In this document: piece after piece, positions 27,836-35,359 of the stretch
Numbering within the stretch: position 1 is the first letter of the stretch
How the letters are laid out: every line of letters begins with the position of its first letter
Origin: an uncultured Gammaproteobacteria bacterium
GTDB lineage: Bacteria > Pseudomonadota > Gammaproteobacteria > GCA-002705445 > GCA-002716945
Length of the DNA stretch: 64,000 nucleotides
Direction: 5' to 3'
Assembly: GCA_902559355.1 (NCBI GenBank)
Contig: CACEHM010000003.1
Span: 1 to 64,000, forward strand
Notes under the pieces: generated by a model
The model's input: the letters and a program-made list of their open reading frames with translations, nothing else
Told to the model about the DNA's origin: nothing
Databases searched by the model: none
Program-made: the position numbers and the translations under genes

Positions 27836-28723
27836 ATGAATATAGAAGATAACTTTAGAAATATAACACTTAATGATATTCATTTAGTAAATTGTATCAT
27901 TAGCTCTATAAGAGAGAAACGTAACTTATCAGGGCATATGAGGATACTTGAAGTTGGATGTGGTAGTGGAACATTTCTTCTGTACATGATTGATATGTTG
28001 TCAAAGACATTTCCTAAAATTACTTTTGATTTTCATGCTTTTGATCTTCAAGAGAGCGAATTAATTTTCAATGATGAAGAACTTAAAGAACCTCATCTTT
28101 CCAGATTACATATAGTATTAAAAAGAAAATATAAAAATGGCAATTGGGAAAGAAAAATAAAAATAATAAAGCCATCAGATGATTGGCATGAACAACTTGA
28201 GTTTTTCGATTTAATTGTATCAAATCAAGTATTAGAACATGTAATGGATAAACCTACTTTTTTTAATAAACTAAGTAAAAATCTAAAATTATCAGGCAAC
28301 TCATTTCATATATTTCCAGCATTAGATGTTTTTTGGGAATGGCATATACATGTTCCATTCGCCCACTGGTTTAAATCTGAAAAAATGTTGAGGAAGTATA
28401 TTACTCTTTATAGATACTTTACGTCACCTGTAAAGTTTTTTAAAAATCATAAACTCATGATGAACTCCATCAATCATGACGCAAAATATATTTTTGATAA
28501 AACACACTACTGCTCAACTAAACAATTTATAAAATATTGTAATGATTTGAATCTAAGTGTGAATCTAAAATATACTTATCCTTATTATTTTCTCAAAGCA
28601 TGTCAATGGCTTAAAATAGATATCAATAAATTTAATTTTTATAGCTGTAATAGATTCTTACATTATTTAACATTTTTTATAACTAAGCATATTTCATCTA
28701 TTACTGTTCATATATCAAAATAA
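27836..28723 (+). CDS. Class I SAM-dependent methyltransferase
   Basis: A 295-residue methyltransferase domain protein: motif I ILEVGCGSGTFLLYMIDML and FDLIVSNQVLEHV. The C-terminal third has aromatic, Tyr/Lys-rich sequence. It is the last host gene before the integrated element. Its substrate cannot be told; it and the divergent neighbour at 26767 look like sugar- or lipid-modifying methyltransferases. Confidence 0.7.
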   Translation: MNIEDNFRNITLNDIHLVNCIISSIREKRNLSGHMRILEVGCGSGTFLLYMIDMLSKTFPKITFDFHAFDLQESELIFNDEELKEPHLSRLHIVLKRKYKNGNWERKIKIIKPSDDWHEQLEFFDLIVSNQVLEHVMDKPTFFNKLSKNLKLSGNSFHIFPALDVFWEWHIHVPFAHWFKSEKMLRKYITLYRYFTSPVKFFKNHKLMMNSINHDAKYIFDKTHYCSTKQFIKYCNDLNLSVNLKYTYPYYFLKACQWLKIDINKFNFYSCNRFLHYLTFFITKHISSITVHISK

Positions 28724-28885
28724 TAATTCCTATCTTTTTCAAAATTTCTTTAAATAAATTTATAGTAAATTTTGATTTTCTCGTTGTTTTAGGGTTTCAG
28801 TTGGGGGTTCAGAATATCTGAATTATTTTGTAAGTCTTACAAGTCAATGTCACTGGAGTTTGTAGAATAGTATTGTTTGACATTG

Positions 28886-28904
28886 TCGTCCCCAAGGGAC
28901 TCGA
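28886..28904. repeat. attL core
   Basis: The 13 bases TCGTCCCCAAGGG match the tRNA-Glu 3' end exactly at 33541-33553. The next bases, ACTCGA, match tRNA GATTCGA apart from one missing G and a C/T change, so about 19-20 nt are related. The copy lies 177 nt upstream of the integrase start, as expected for a site-specific insertion. Confidence 0.75.
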
Positions 28905-29026
28905 TATAATTTACATTATACACTCGATTTGAACAAAGCAACGAAATATTACTTTGATTAATGTTGAATTCATTGGGAAAATTGTATGTAGAAATATTTT
29001 AGTCTCTCGATTGAGCGCTCATAAAA

Positions 29027-29048
29027 TGGGGGGTCAAGTGGGGGGTCA
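29027..29048. repeat. Left arm-type integrase sites
   Basis: Two direct copies of TGGGGGGTCA at 29027-29036 and 29039-29048, 12 nt apart, just upstream of the integrase gene. Copies in the same orientation and spacing are found at the right end (33465-33486). Such G-rich paired repeats beside P4-type integrases are usual arm-binding sites. The ribosome-binding site of int lies just after them. Confidence 0.7.
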
Positions 29049-29062
29049 GGAGTGAATAGGAA

Positions 29063-30271
29063 ATGACAGTCAAACTAACTGACTTAAAAATCAAAAACCT
29101 CATACCTGAGGACAAGAAGTACAAGGTATGGGATGCAGTAGTCTCAGGGATGTATGTCCTTGTTAGACCCTCAGGCAGCAGAATGTTTGTCCTAAGGGTT
29201 AGGGAATTCAATAAACAAAAAGAAATTACTATAGGCGCGTATGGTGTTTGGAATCTTGCAGATGCTAGAGCAAAAGCGCTTGAGATAAAGTTAGCACATT
29301 CCCAGGGTGAGCAAGTATCACGTACTTACGCAGCATCAACGAAAGCAGAAAAGTATAAATCTCTCGAGGACGTTTGCATCAATTGGTTAGCAAACTACAA
29401 GCTTGAGTATCCTAGAAAGCACAGAGAAACTGAGAATCGAATGAAGAAACATTTGTTTCCATTCTTCAAAGGCAGAACAATCCAGGAGCTAAAACGACAA
29501 GACATTAAAGATTTTATTACTCACATGAAACGCAAAGGCATTGAGCATACTGCGATAAGAATAAAACAAAACCTTGTGCACGTATGGGAGGATGCAAGAG
29601 ATAGAGAACTCATATCTGAAAATATCATTGTTGGTATTAAACTCAAAAAACCAAAGCATCAGCACCAACAAGCAGAACTGAATACTGAAAAATTTGCACA
29701 GATTCTAAATCGCATTGATACCTACAAATATTCCAACATTCATCAGGAAGTAGGGATTAAATTAATGGCTCACTTATTTGCGAGACACTCAGAACTTACT
29801 GCAATGAAATGGAGTGATATTGATTTCACGAAACGCAAATGGGAATACATGCAGACTAAGACTAACGATATCAGATTAGTCCCATTATCTAAGCAAGTTA
29901 TTGCGTTATTGAATACATTGAAGATTGTCGGCTCTGCCGATCAATCGGATTATGTATTTCCTAGTGATGTATCTAAGACAGGACATATCTCATCATTCAG
30001 AAATGAATTTGTGAAGATAGTAAAACCTGAGGAACATTCGATACATGGTTTCAGAGCAGTAGCACGTACATTCATGCAAGAAGATTTGAAATATAGTCCT
30101 GATGTCATTGAACATCAATTAGGTCATGTTGTTCCAGATAGATTGGGCGCAGCATACAACAGAACAAAGCATCTTGAAGATAGAACTAAGATGATGACTG
30201 ATTGGAGCAATTACCTAGATAGAATCAAACGTGGTGTTAAAGAAATCAAATTGGTAAACAAGGATGACTGA
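29063..30271 (+). CDS. int: P4-type tyrosine recombinase/integrase
   Basis: A 402-residue integrase. The N-terminal arm-binding domain (DUF4102: LTDLKIKNLIPEDKKYKVWD) is followed by a core-binding domain and the catalytic domain with FARHSELTAMKWSDID (first Arg), SIHGFRAVARTF (HxxR) and LGHVVPDRLGAAYNR (GH and the Tyr nucleophile). AGGAAATG precedes the start. It sits next to attL and reads into the element. It recombines at the tRNA-Glu 3' end. Confidence 0.94.
   Translation: MTVKLTDLKIKNLIPEDKKYKVWDAVVSGMYVLVRPSGSRMFVLRVREFNKQKEITIGAYGVWNLADARAKALEIKLAHSQGEQVSRTYAASTKAEKYKSLEDVCINWLANYKLEYPRKHRETENRMKKHLFPFFKGRTIQELKRQDIKDFITHMKRKGIEHTAIRIKQNLVHVWEDARDRELISENIIVGIKLKKPKHQHQQAELNTEKFAQILNRIDTYKYSNIHQEVGIKLMAHLFARHSELTAMKWSDIDFTKRKWEYMQTKTNDIRLVPLSKQVIALLNTLKIVGSADQSDYVFPSDVSKTGHISSFRNEFVKIVKPEEHSIHGFRAVARTFMQEDLKYSPDVIEHQLGHVVPDRLGAAYNRTKHLEDRTKMMTDWSNYLDRIKRGVKEIKLVNKDD
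29928..29943. repeat. 16-nt hairpin repeat, copy 1 (inside int)
   Basis: TCGGCTCTGCCGATCA occurs here and again, exactly, at 32947-32962 inside the TerS-like gene. Its first 13 bases form a hairpin (TCGGC, loop TCT, GCCGA). A relative with the same stem but another loop lies at 31372-31398. The repeat stands out for its G+C in AT-rich DNA. Confidence 0.6.
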
Positions 30272-30953
30272 AGATAAATATTTTGTAAGCCTTGAAGATA
30301 GAGAAGTATGGGACGACTTTGAGCAAGGACTGTTAGATACTTACAAGAAATATCCTACAGTAGAAAATGCAGAGAATATTTTGCTGCATTATAAATCCTA
30401 TATCGGAACACATTGTAGACCATGTCAGGCATTACAAGATTGGATAGATTCAGGACTAAAAGCTTATCTTGAAAATGATGACCCTAAGATTAGAAACCCA
30501 ATTGAAAAAGCATTAGGGTTATCAGGCATCAAAGGACAAAAGAATTCTAAAGACCAGGAACACGCAACTGTTCACATGTATGTTTGGCAGAGATTATTCA
30601 TGGGTGAGACTAAACAACATGCATTTCTCTCAATAGCTGATGAATTAAAAATGGGCGCAGATAAAGTCAGAATCACATTTGATGATTGCTCATTCACAGT
30701 CAAAGACAAAGAAACAGGTGAAGAATTAAGATTCATGGATATTGAAAAATATGATAGAGGAATTAATGCATGGATGCTGCGCGTAGGTAGAGGATTAAAT
30801 CCTAGTGAAAGCAGAATCGTTTGTGAAGTCTTAAACGAAAGAAGAAAAGCAATTGAAAAAAATAATCCTAAATCACAATCACAAGTACTACCAATGCATT
30901 ACAGCGCAGAACTCTATAAAAACCAAATAAAGAAATCTAAAGATAAAAAATAA
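30264..30953 (+). CDS. Hypothetical satellite protein
   Basis: A 229-residue, charged protein without membrane segments. It overlaps the end of int by 8 nt, so it is likely translated with it. A short CRPCQ motif near residue 55 and a basic C-terminal tail (NQIKKSKDKK) are the only features I can point to. No family recognised. Size and place resemble accessory or replication-related genes of satellites, but nothing in it proves a role. Confidence 0.6.
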   Translation: MTEDKYFVSLEDREVWDDFEQGLLDTYKKYPTVENAENILLHYKSYIGTHCRPCQALQDWIDSGLKAYLENDDPKIRNPIEKALGLSGIKGQKNSKDQEHATVHMYVWQRLFMGETKQHAFLSIADELKMGADKVRITFDDCSFTVKDKETGEELRFMDIEKYDRGINAWMLRVGRGLNPSESRIVCEVLNERRKAIEKNNPKSQSQVLPMHYSAELYKNQIKKSKDKK

Positions 30954-30978
30954 CGAGCTGTAAGCACCCTTAACCCCC

Positions 30979-31087
30979 TATACGAATATGTTTGTATAGT
31001 ATATGTCCACTCCACTCACTATCGGGGGAAATAACTTCCGAGATTCTTGCGCAACTGTCTTCATTAATTAACCTGTATATCAATACA
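30979..31087. promoter_or_regulatory. Operator-like inverted repeats upstream of alpA
   Basis: Two inverted repeats lie in the 181-nt gap before the AlpA-like gene. TATACGAA (30979-30986) faces TTTGTATA (30991-30998) with one mismatch. TGTAT (31074-31078) faces ATACA (31083-31087) exactly. A strong AAGGAGG ribosome site follows at 31124-31130. They could be binding sites for a repressor or for AlpA. No fixed promoter boxes are claimed. Confidence 0.4.
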
Positions 31088-31134
31088 TATCGCATGAGAT
31101 ATTAAATGCAATTAAACACCTTTAAGGAGGATTA

Positions 31135-31359
31135 ATGCACGAAGAAAAAAAAGAAAAAAAGATAGTCTACAAACGAGACTTGAATGTAACCAAAGTATAT
31201 CGAATGAAAGAATTGCCTGATGTTGTCAGCGCAAAAGCATCAACGATTTACACATGGATACGTGAGGGCAAATTCCCAGCACCTAAGAAGATGAATCGTA
31301 TTTCAATTTGGAGTAAAGATGTTGTCGATAATTGGGTGGAGGAGAAATTGTCAGCTTAA
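31135..31359 (+). CDS. alpA: AlpA-family regulator/excisionase-like
   Basis: A 74-residue protein with the AlpA/MerR-like winged-helix core VSAKASTIYTWIREGKFPAPKK and WSKDVVDNWVEEKL. AlpA proteins activate excision in P4-like elements and switch on satellites after phage infection. It has a perfect AAGGAGG ribosome site 4 nt upstream. The N-terminal 20 residues are rich in Lys and Glu. Its place after the int gene suits a switch protein. Confidence 0.83.
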   Translation: MHEEKKEKKIVYKRDLNVTKVYRMKELPDVVSAKASTIYTWIREGKFPAPKKMNRISIWSKDVVDNWVEEKLSA

Positions 31360-31371
31360 TTAATCTTCTGT

Positions 31372-31398
31372 GAGGTTGCCGATTTGATCGGCAGCCTC
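31372..31398 (+). repeat. 12-bp stem hairpin (TGCCGAT...ATCGGCA)
   Basis: GAGGTTGCCGAT faces ATCGGCAGCCTC across a TTG loop, with a single G-T wobble, between alpA and the next gene. The core TGCCGAT/ATCGGCA shares its stem with the two 16-nt hairpins in int and terS. No T-run follows, so a classic terminator is unlikely. Attenuation, RNA stability or a DNA recognition site are alternatives. Confidence 0.55.
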
Positions 31399-31436
31399 GT
31401 AGAAATATTGTCAGGAATTGACAGGAGAATTATAGC

Positions 31437-31736
31437 ATGGCTATAACGAAACAAAAGAATACATTAGGGTGGCATCATCCTGATGAAGAATGTCAGGTAA
31501 TGGAAGATATGACATCTCATGTAGAAGATAAAATCTTTGATGAAATCATACCTACCTTTGCTGAAGAACTCGCTGCTGCAACATCTATTGATGTTAATGA
31601 TTTAAAAAATTGGAATGAATCATATTTCAATAAATGCATTGATACACGCATTGCAGTCAAGTACGCATTGATGAAAATGTATTTCAACGAAATGCTAGTA
31701 GATAACATTGGAGGTGCGTATGACAGAGTCAGCTAA
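31437..31736 (+). CDS. Small hypothetical satellite protein
   Basis: A 99-residue acidic protein, with AGGAGAA ahead of the start. No family recognised and no membrane segment. Its end overlaps the following gene by 17 nt, so the two are probably coupled. It belongs to the element by position and is likely expressed with alpA. Confidence 0.55.
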   Translation: MAITKQKNTLGWHHPDEECQVMEDMTSHVEDKIFDEIIPTFAEELAAATSIDVNDLKNWNESYFNKCIDTRIAVKYALMKMYFNEMLVDNIGGAYDRVS

Positions 31737-32223
31737 TAATCATAAACAAAGGGGGATGCCTTGGTGGAGGCAATCTCATAGTGAAATACTAGCTGATATG
31801 AATCTTCGTAGCTGTTTCCCTGAGGGGAAATGGCTCGAGGGTTTAGGCTTATACATGATTCTAAAAGCTTTAACGTCAGCGCAATATGAAAAGGATGAGC
31901 CTAGCTCATGCACGTTTGCAATTGGAGTTAATTATTTACTAGGTCAATGCGAGGGTAACATCAGCAAAGAAACTTTGTTGGATTATTGTAATCGCATGAA
32001 GATGCGTAATGTCATTGATAATTTTGTGGTGGAAGATTTTATATTAACTATCACGATATATCGCATCTATGATGAAGTAGACAAGTATCGAATGGATAAT
32101 CGTTATGCAGAATCACCAAAGCAAAAAAGCGAAAGAAAAGAAAAAGAAAAGGTATTAAAGCCTGGTACAGATGAACACTTCAAAGAGCAGCAAAAAATAC
32201 ACAACATCCCTAGGATTCATTGA
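31720..32223 (+). CDS. Hypothetical satellite protein
   Basis: A 167-residue protein from the ATG at 31720, chosen because GGAGG at 31710-31714 sits right ahead of it; a longer frame would start 12 nt earlier. The middle has the segment KWLEGLGLYMILKAL and LLDYCNRMKMRNVIDNF, which looks like helical DNA- or protein-binding sequence. The C terminus is highly charged (KSERKEKEKVLK). I cannot assign a family. It overlaps the preceding gene. Confidence 0.55.
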   Translation: MTESANNHKQRGMPWWRQSHSEILADMNLRSCFPEGKWLEGLGLYMILKALTSAQYEKDEPSSCTFAIGVNYLLGQCEGNISKETLLDYCNRMKMRNVIDNFVVEDFILTITIYRIYDEVDKYRMDNRYAESPKQKSERKEKEKVLKPGTDEHFKEQQKIHNIPRIH

Positions 32224-32382
32224 TGTAAGTAACATGCAAGTAACAGGGCACTACATTACATAACAAGTTTTATACTATTAGGGGAATGAATATATATAGG
32301 GATTTAATATTAAATAAATATATCCTCACTAAGCAATTGGTGGGGGTATGTTAAAATATAAATATTAACTAGGAGATACACT

Positions 32383-32637
32383 ATGGATAAAATAACAACA
32401 CCAATGGCAGTACTTATTTCTGGAGTATTAATATTTATTGGTTTATTGATTTTAAGTAGTAGCTTGAAAGATGAATATTATTATCATGTAGATACTACGT
32501 CTACAAGTGCAGCATGGTTGGTTAAAACACATAAAGTTACAGGATTATCATGTTATACAAGTGCTAATACAGTAGACGTTTTTAAAGATATTCCAGAGGG
32601 TAGAGATAGTAAATGGGTTTGTATTGATACTAAATAA
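32383..32637 (+). CDS. Small single-pass membrane protein
   Basis: An 84-residue protein with one transmembrane helix (PMAVLISGVLIFIGLLILSS) and a polar C-terminal part with two cysteines, likely outside the cytoplasm. AGGAGATACACT precedes the ATG. No family recognised. It may act at the membrane, for example in superinfection control, but this is a guess from position only. The 159-nt gap before it shows only AT-rich sequence. Confidence 0.55.
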   Translation: MDKITTPMAVLISGVLIFIGLLILSSSLKDEYYYHVDTTSTSAAWLVKTHKVTGLSCYTSANTVDVFKDIPEGRDSKWVCIDTK

Positions 32638-32642
32638 AGATT

Positions 32643-33068
32643 ATGCCTAGATTGATTGATAAAGAAAAAGAAAGAATATTTATAAAAACATTCACGCAAA
32701 CAGGTAATGCTACCTACAGCGCACGTGTATGTGGTTATGATTCTAACCCAAGACAAATGGGTAGTTACTTAAAACACAAGAACATGGATGAAATTGAAAC
32801 TAACATCAAGATGAAATTAGATTCCATGACAGGCGCAGCAATTAGCACAGTACAAAACTTACTTAATTCCAAAAGCGATATGTGTAAATTGAAAGCAGCA
32901 GAATATATTCTTAAATGTGGTGGGTATGATAAACCTAGTGCGAGTATCGGCTCTGCCGATCACGAGCACATGAACAAGTTAAGTGACGAAGAACTAGCAA
33001 ATAAGATAATTGAACTAGCATCACAAAACGAATTCATCATGAAAAAACTACAACAAAAACTAAGTTAA
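32643..33068 (+). CDS. Terminase small subunit-like protein
   Basis: The 141-residue protein has an N-terminal helix-turn-helix like terminase small subunits: RIFIKTFTQTGNATYSARVCGYD, then QNLLNSKSDMCKLKAAEYILKCGG. Small terminase subunits choose the DNA that a phage packages. In satellites, TerS redirects packaging of the helper phage. No large subunit is present here, so if functional it must use a helper phage's terminase. The 16-nt hairpin repeat lies inside it. Confidence 0.7.
   Translation: MPRLIDKEKERIFIKTFTQTGNATYSARVCGYDSNPRQMGSYLKHKNMDEIETNIKMKLDSMTGAAISTVQNLLNSKSDMCKLKAAEYILKCGGYDKPSASIGSADHEHMNKLSDEELANKIIELASQNEFIMKKLQQKLS
32947..32962. repeat. 16-nt hairpin repeat, copy 2 (inside terS-like gene)
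   Basis: Exact second copy of TCGGCTCTGCCGATCA (first at 29928-29943). With the base before it, the hairpin arms grow to ATCGGC and GCCGAT. The two proteins share only GSAD at this point, so codon chance alone is possible but the match extends through both codon boundaries. Confidence 0.6.
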
Positions 33069-33177
33069 TTTATCTTTGACAGTAAAAATTACAGAAAAGA
33101 CTCGTATATCTACATTAACAGACAGCAAGTAACGTTGAAGACATTTGGTAATTAGATTTAGAGGTGGGTAGCCACAC

Positions 33178-33199
33178 ACTCACTCTGCTGAGTTTTTTT
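33178..33199 (+). terminator. Rho-independent terminator after terS-like gene
   Basis: ACTCA (33178-33182), loop of six bases, TGAGT (33189-33193), then a T-run to 33199. It follows the plus-strand satellite genes after about 110 nt. It overlaps the end of the minus-strand zinc-ribbon gene at 33180. Confidence 0.6.
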
Positions 33200-33380
33200 G
33201 AATTGGAGGACAATTGATATCTCCATAAGAGCAAAACACACAACAATCACCAGCTTTAGCTTTTATAACTGTTTTGCAATTTGTACACTCTAAAAAATAT
33301 TGACAAAAAGTCGAGGGCATCGTGATAGTTTTTTCATGACTGCAGTGTGGACAAACGAGTTTAGATTTATGATTAATCAT
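33180..33380 (-). CDS. Cysteine-rich zinc-ribbon protein (GDCCVFCSYGD type)
   Basis: A 66-residue protein from the ATG giving MINHKSKL; a longer form extends 13 residues upstream. It has two CxxC pairs (CPHC and CTNC), then GDCCVFCSYGDINCPPIQ, which resembles a short proteobacterial protein family seen near metal-resistance genes. It probably binds zinc. It lies on the opposite strand at the right end of the element, so it may be cargo. Exact role unknown. Confidence 0.65.
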   Translation of the reverse strand: MINHKSKLVCPHCSHEKTITMPSTFCQYFLECTNCKTVIKAKAGDCCVFCSYGDINCPPIQKNSAE

Positions 33381-33464
33381 ATCTATAATTCTATATAAAT
33401 TTAAAAATAACATTAACAAATTCGCACACTTTTCTTTACAAATATTTTTTGTTTTTAAATTAAG

Positions 33465-33486
33465 TAGGGGGTCAAATGGGGGGTCA
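33465..33486. repeat. Right arm-type integrase sites
   Basis: TAGGGGGTCA at 33465-33474 and TGGGGGGTCA at 33477-33486, again 12 nt apart and in the same orientation as the left pair at 29027-29048. A further direct repeat TTAAGGGCTA occurs at 33495-33504 and 33518-33527, between these sites and the tRNA, and could be an additional recombination protein site. Confidence 0.65.
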
Positions 33487-33540
33487 AAATATTGTTAAGG
33501 GCTACAAGCTTTGTTTATTAAGGGCTATTTAAAGCTTGAC

Positions 33541-33560
33541 TCGTCCCCAAGGGGATTCGA
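33541..33560. repeat. attR core in tRNA-Glu
   Basis: Matches the left core at 28886-28904. The shared 13 bases cover the 3' acceptor strand of tRNA-Glu and the next bases enter the T-arm. Because the tRNA sequence stays complete here, insertion leaves the gene functional. Confidence 0.75.
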
Positions 33561-33614
33561 ACCCCTGTTGCCGCCGTGAAAGGGCAGTGTCCTAGGCCTC
33601 TAGACGATGGGGAC
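33542..33614 (-). tRNA. gltT: tRNA-Glu (anticodon TTC)
   Basis: Reading the minus strand gives GTCCCCATCG..., a complete cloverleaf of 73 nt: acceptor pairs GTCCCC/GGGGAC with discriminator G, a D-arm GTCTAGAGGCC, the anticodon loop CTTTCAC (anticodon TTC), and the T-arm CAGGGGTTCGAATCCCCT. No CCA is encoded. It is the insertion site of the element on its 3' side. Confidence 0.95.
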
Positions 33615-33763
33615 TTAACAGTTTGAAATATTATACAGAGATATTTAATAAAAAGACAATATTAATAAAACATATTAAAATTAATGTAAATAATAATATT
33701 TCTATTTTTTTTTGTAGGTTTTTGACTATAACGATACTCTAGTTATGCTACGATGCCTTTAAT

Positions 33764-34321
33764 ATGTCTTTAGCTAACAAACCAATTCAAAAGTTCTGTA
33801 TCGTTTGCGGTTCTCCTACAGAATTTAAAATCCCAGAGGGGGATAATAAAGAGAGAGCTGTTTGTACAGTGTGTGGACACATTCACTACCAAAATCCGAA
33901 AGTTGTATCAGGCTGTATACTAGAGTGGGAAGATAAAATAGTTTTGTGTAAAAGAGCTACTGAACCTAGATCGGGTTATTGGACACTCCCTGCTGGTTTC
34001 TTAGAAAACAATGAAACAGTTGCCGAAGGTGCGCAAAGAGAGACACTCGAAGAGGCGAATGCAAAATCTGATAGTATTAAGCTATTTTATATGTGCGACT
34101 TACGACATATTAGTCAAATTTACATGATGTATCTAGGTAAGCTTCTAGATGGTAAATATTCGCCTGGACCAGAGAGTGAAGAGGTAGAATTATTTTCAGA
34201 GTCAGAAATTCCATGGAATGATATAGCTTTTACTGTTATTGAGAATACATTAAGACTTTATTATGAAGATAAGAAAAAAGGGAATTTCTCTATTCATTTT
34301 GATACTATAGACCCTAGATGA
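33764..34321 (+). CDS. Zinc-ribbon Nudix hydrolase
   Basis: A 185-residue protein. An N-terminal zinc ribbon (CIVCGSPTEF and CTVCGHIHYQNP) is followed by a Nudix box GFLENNETVAEGAQRETLEEA that fits GX5EX7REUXEEX. Such proteins clear nucleoside diphosphate derivatives, for example NADH or ADP-ribose. Its exact substrate is unknown. It overlaps the next gene by 4 nt. Confidence 0.9.
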   Translation: MSLANKPIQKFCIVCGSPTEFKIPEGDNKERAVCTVCGHIHYQNPKVVSGCILEWEDKIVLCKRATEPRSGYWTLPAGFLENNETVAEGAQRETLEEANAKSDSIKLFYMCDLRHISQIYMMYLGKLLDGKYSPGPESEEVELFSESEIPWNDIAFTVIENTLRLYYEDKKKGNFSIHFDTIDPR

Positions 34322-35133
34322 AAAAAATTATCCTCCACTATTCTTTTTTAATGATACTAGTCACTTCAGCATATGCTCATGAGGATAATGAAGAGAGAAT
34401 AAAGTTTTGGAAAGAATATTATAATCCTAAAGTCGAAGTAAAAAATCAGAACATACCATCTGTTAAAATCACACTTATTAAAAATAAACCTTTTTATCAA
34501 GTAAGAACTCAAGTCAAAAATTTTACTTTCACACCCGAAAAGAATATGGAAAATAATAAGCCAACGGAAGGATATGGCAAGTTATATATTAATGGAGATT
34601 ATGTAAGTAGAATTTATAGTGAGTATCATTTTGTTAAAATATTACCGGTAGGAAATAACGAGATTAAAGTGATTCTTAGCACAAATCTTGATCATGATAT
34701 CGCTAATAATGGAAAAGTAATTTCTGATGATATTACTTATCAATTTCCTGAGTACACATTTTCTGAAGCGAGAAACCAATCATATAATCAAATGATACAA
34801 TGTGAATTTTCCGAAACTGGAAAAATATTACTTAACGAACTTGCAAAAAAAGGTATGGCCATCACTGAGTCTTCTGACCATCTTCAGTGCAGATATGATG
34901 CGAGACATGATATTTTAGGACCTTTCACACAAAAAATGACACGCTTGCAAAGGTACTACCATGAAGTGAGCTTGGATATATTAAATAAGAGAATTCAAGT
35001 TTGGAAAGATTTTGAAAGCAATTCGATAAATCTAAAAAAGGCTAGAGACATGAATCGTTCCTTGGAAAGTAGTGTTGATAAATTGATGCAAAAGAAGGTT
35101 GAACAATTAGAGGCGGCAAAAAAGGATGTATGA
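34318..35133 (+). CDS. Periplasmic hypothetical protein with coiled-coil tail
   Basis: A 271-residue protein. A signal peptide (IILHYSFLMILVTSAYA) precedes the mature chain. The segment GKLYINGDYVSRIYSEYHFVK and ILSTNLDHDIANNGKVI is seen in some periplasmic proteins of unknown role and its histidines could bind metal. The last 80 residues are helical and charged, coiled-coil-like. It overlaps the Nudix gene and the next small gene by a few nt. Confidence 0.6.
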   Translation: MKKIILHYSFLMILVTSAYAHEDNEERIKFWKEYYNPKVEVKNQNIPSVKITLIKNKPFYQVRTQVKNFTFTPEKNMENNKPTEGYGKLYINGDYVSRIYSEYHFVKILPVGNNEIKVILSTNLDHDIANNGKVISDDITYQFPEYTFSEARNQSYNQMIQCEFSETGKILLNELAKKGMAITESSDHLQCRYDARHDILGPFTQKMTRLQRYYHEVSLDILNKRIQVWKDFESNSINLKKARDMNRSLESSVDKLMQKKVEQLEAAKKDV

Positions 35134-35356
35134 TTTATTTATAAATGCTTACACCATCACATCACTCGTAATGTTTCCAATACTTGTCTTTATAGTTATA
35201 TTACTGATAAGAGATTTAGGTAAATATTCAAAACTTTCAGAAAAAATAAATAACATCATTAAAGATCTTTCTGAAGATATAACCGATAAAGGTTTTAAGA
35301 AAAATGATACAGAATCAACCCTATCTCATATAAGTAGATTCATAAATAAAAAATGA
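35126..35356 (+). CDS. Small membrane protein
   Basis: A 76-residue protein: one transmembrane helix (MFPILVFIVILLIRDLG) near the N terminus followed by a charged, helical cytoplasmic tail. It overlaps the preceding gene by 8 nt. No family recognised. Confidence 0.55.
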   Translation: MYDLFINAYTITSLVMFPILVFIVILLIRDLGKYSKLSEKINNIIKDLSEDITDKGFKKNDTESTLSHISRFINKK

Positions 35357-35359
35357 TAA

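Larger units (their letters stand above)
28886..33553. mobile_element. Compact tRNA-Glu-integrated phage-satellite-like element
   Basis: About 4.7 kb bounded by a duplicated core TCGTCCCCAAGGG at 28886-28898 and 33541-33553, the second copy being the 3' end of tRNA-Glu. It carries a P4-type integrase next to the left end, an AlpA-like regulator, a terminase-small-subunit-like protein and several short unknown genes, with no capsid, tail or replication helicase gene. Int, AlpA and TerS together are the core of phage satellites (PICI and tycheposon types). Integration and satellite status are inferred. Confidence 0.8.

Noticed and set aside
30954-31134. Rho-independent terminator after the 229-residue gene
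   Set aside because: The inverted repeats have no T-run and look more like operator sites.
33541-33614. tRNA-Glu damaged by the element
   Set aside because: The tRNA is complete with all arms; the element lies outside its 3' end.
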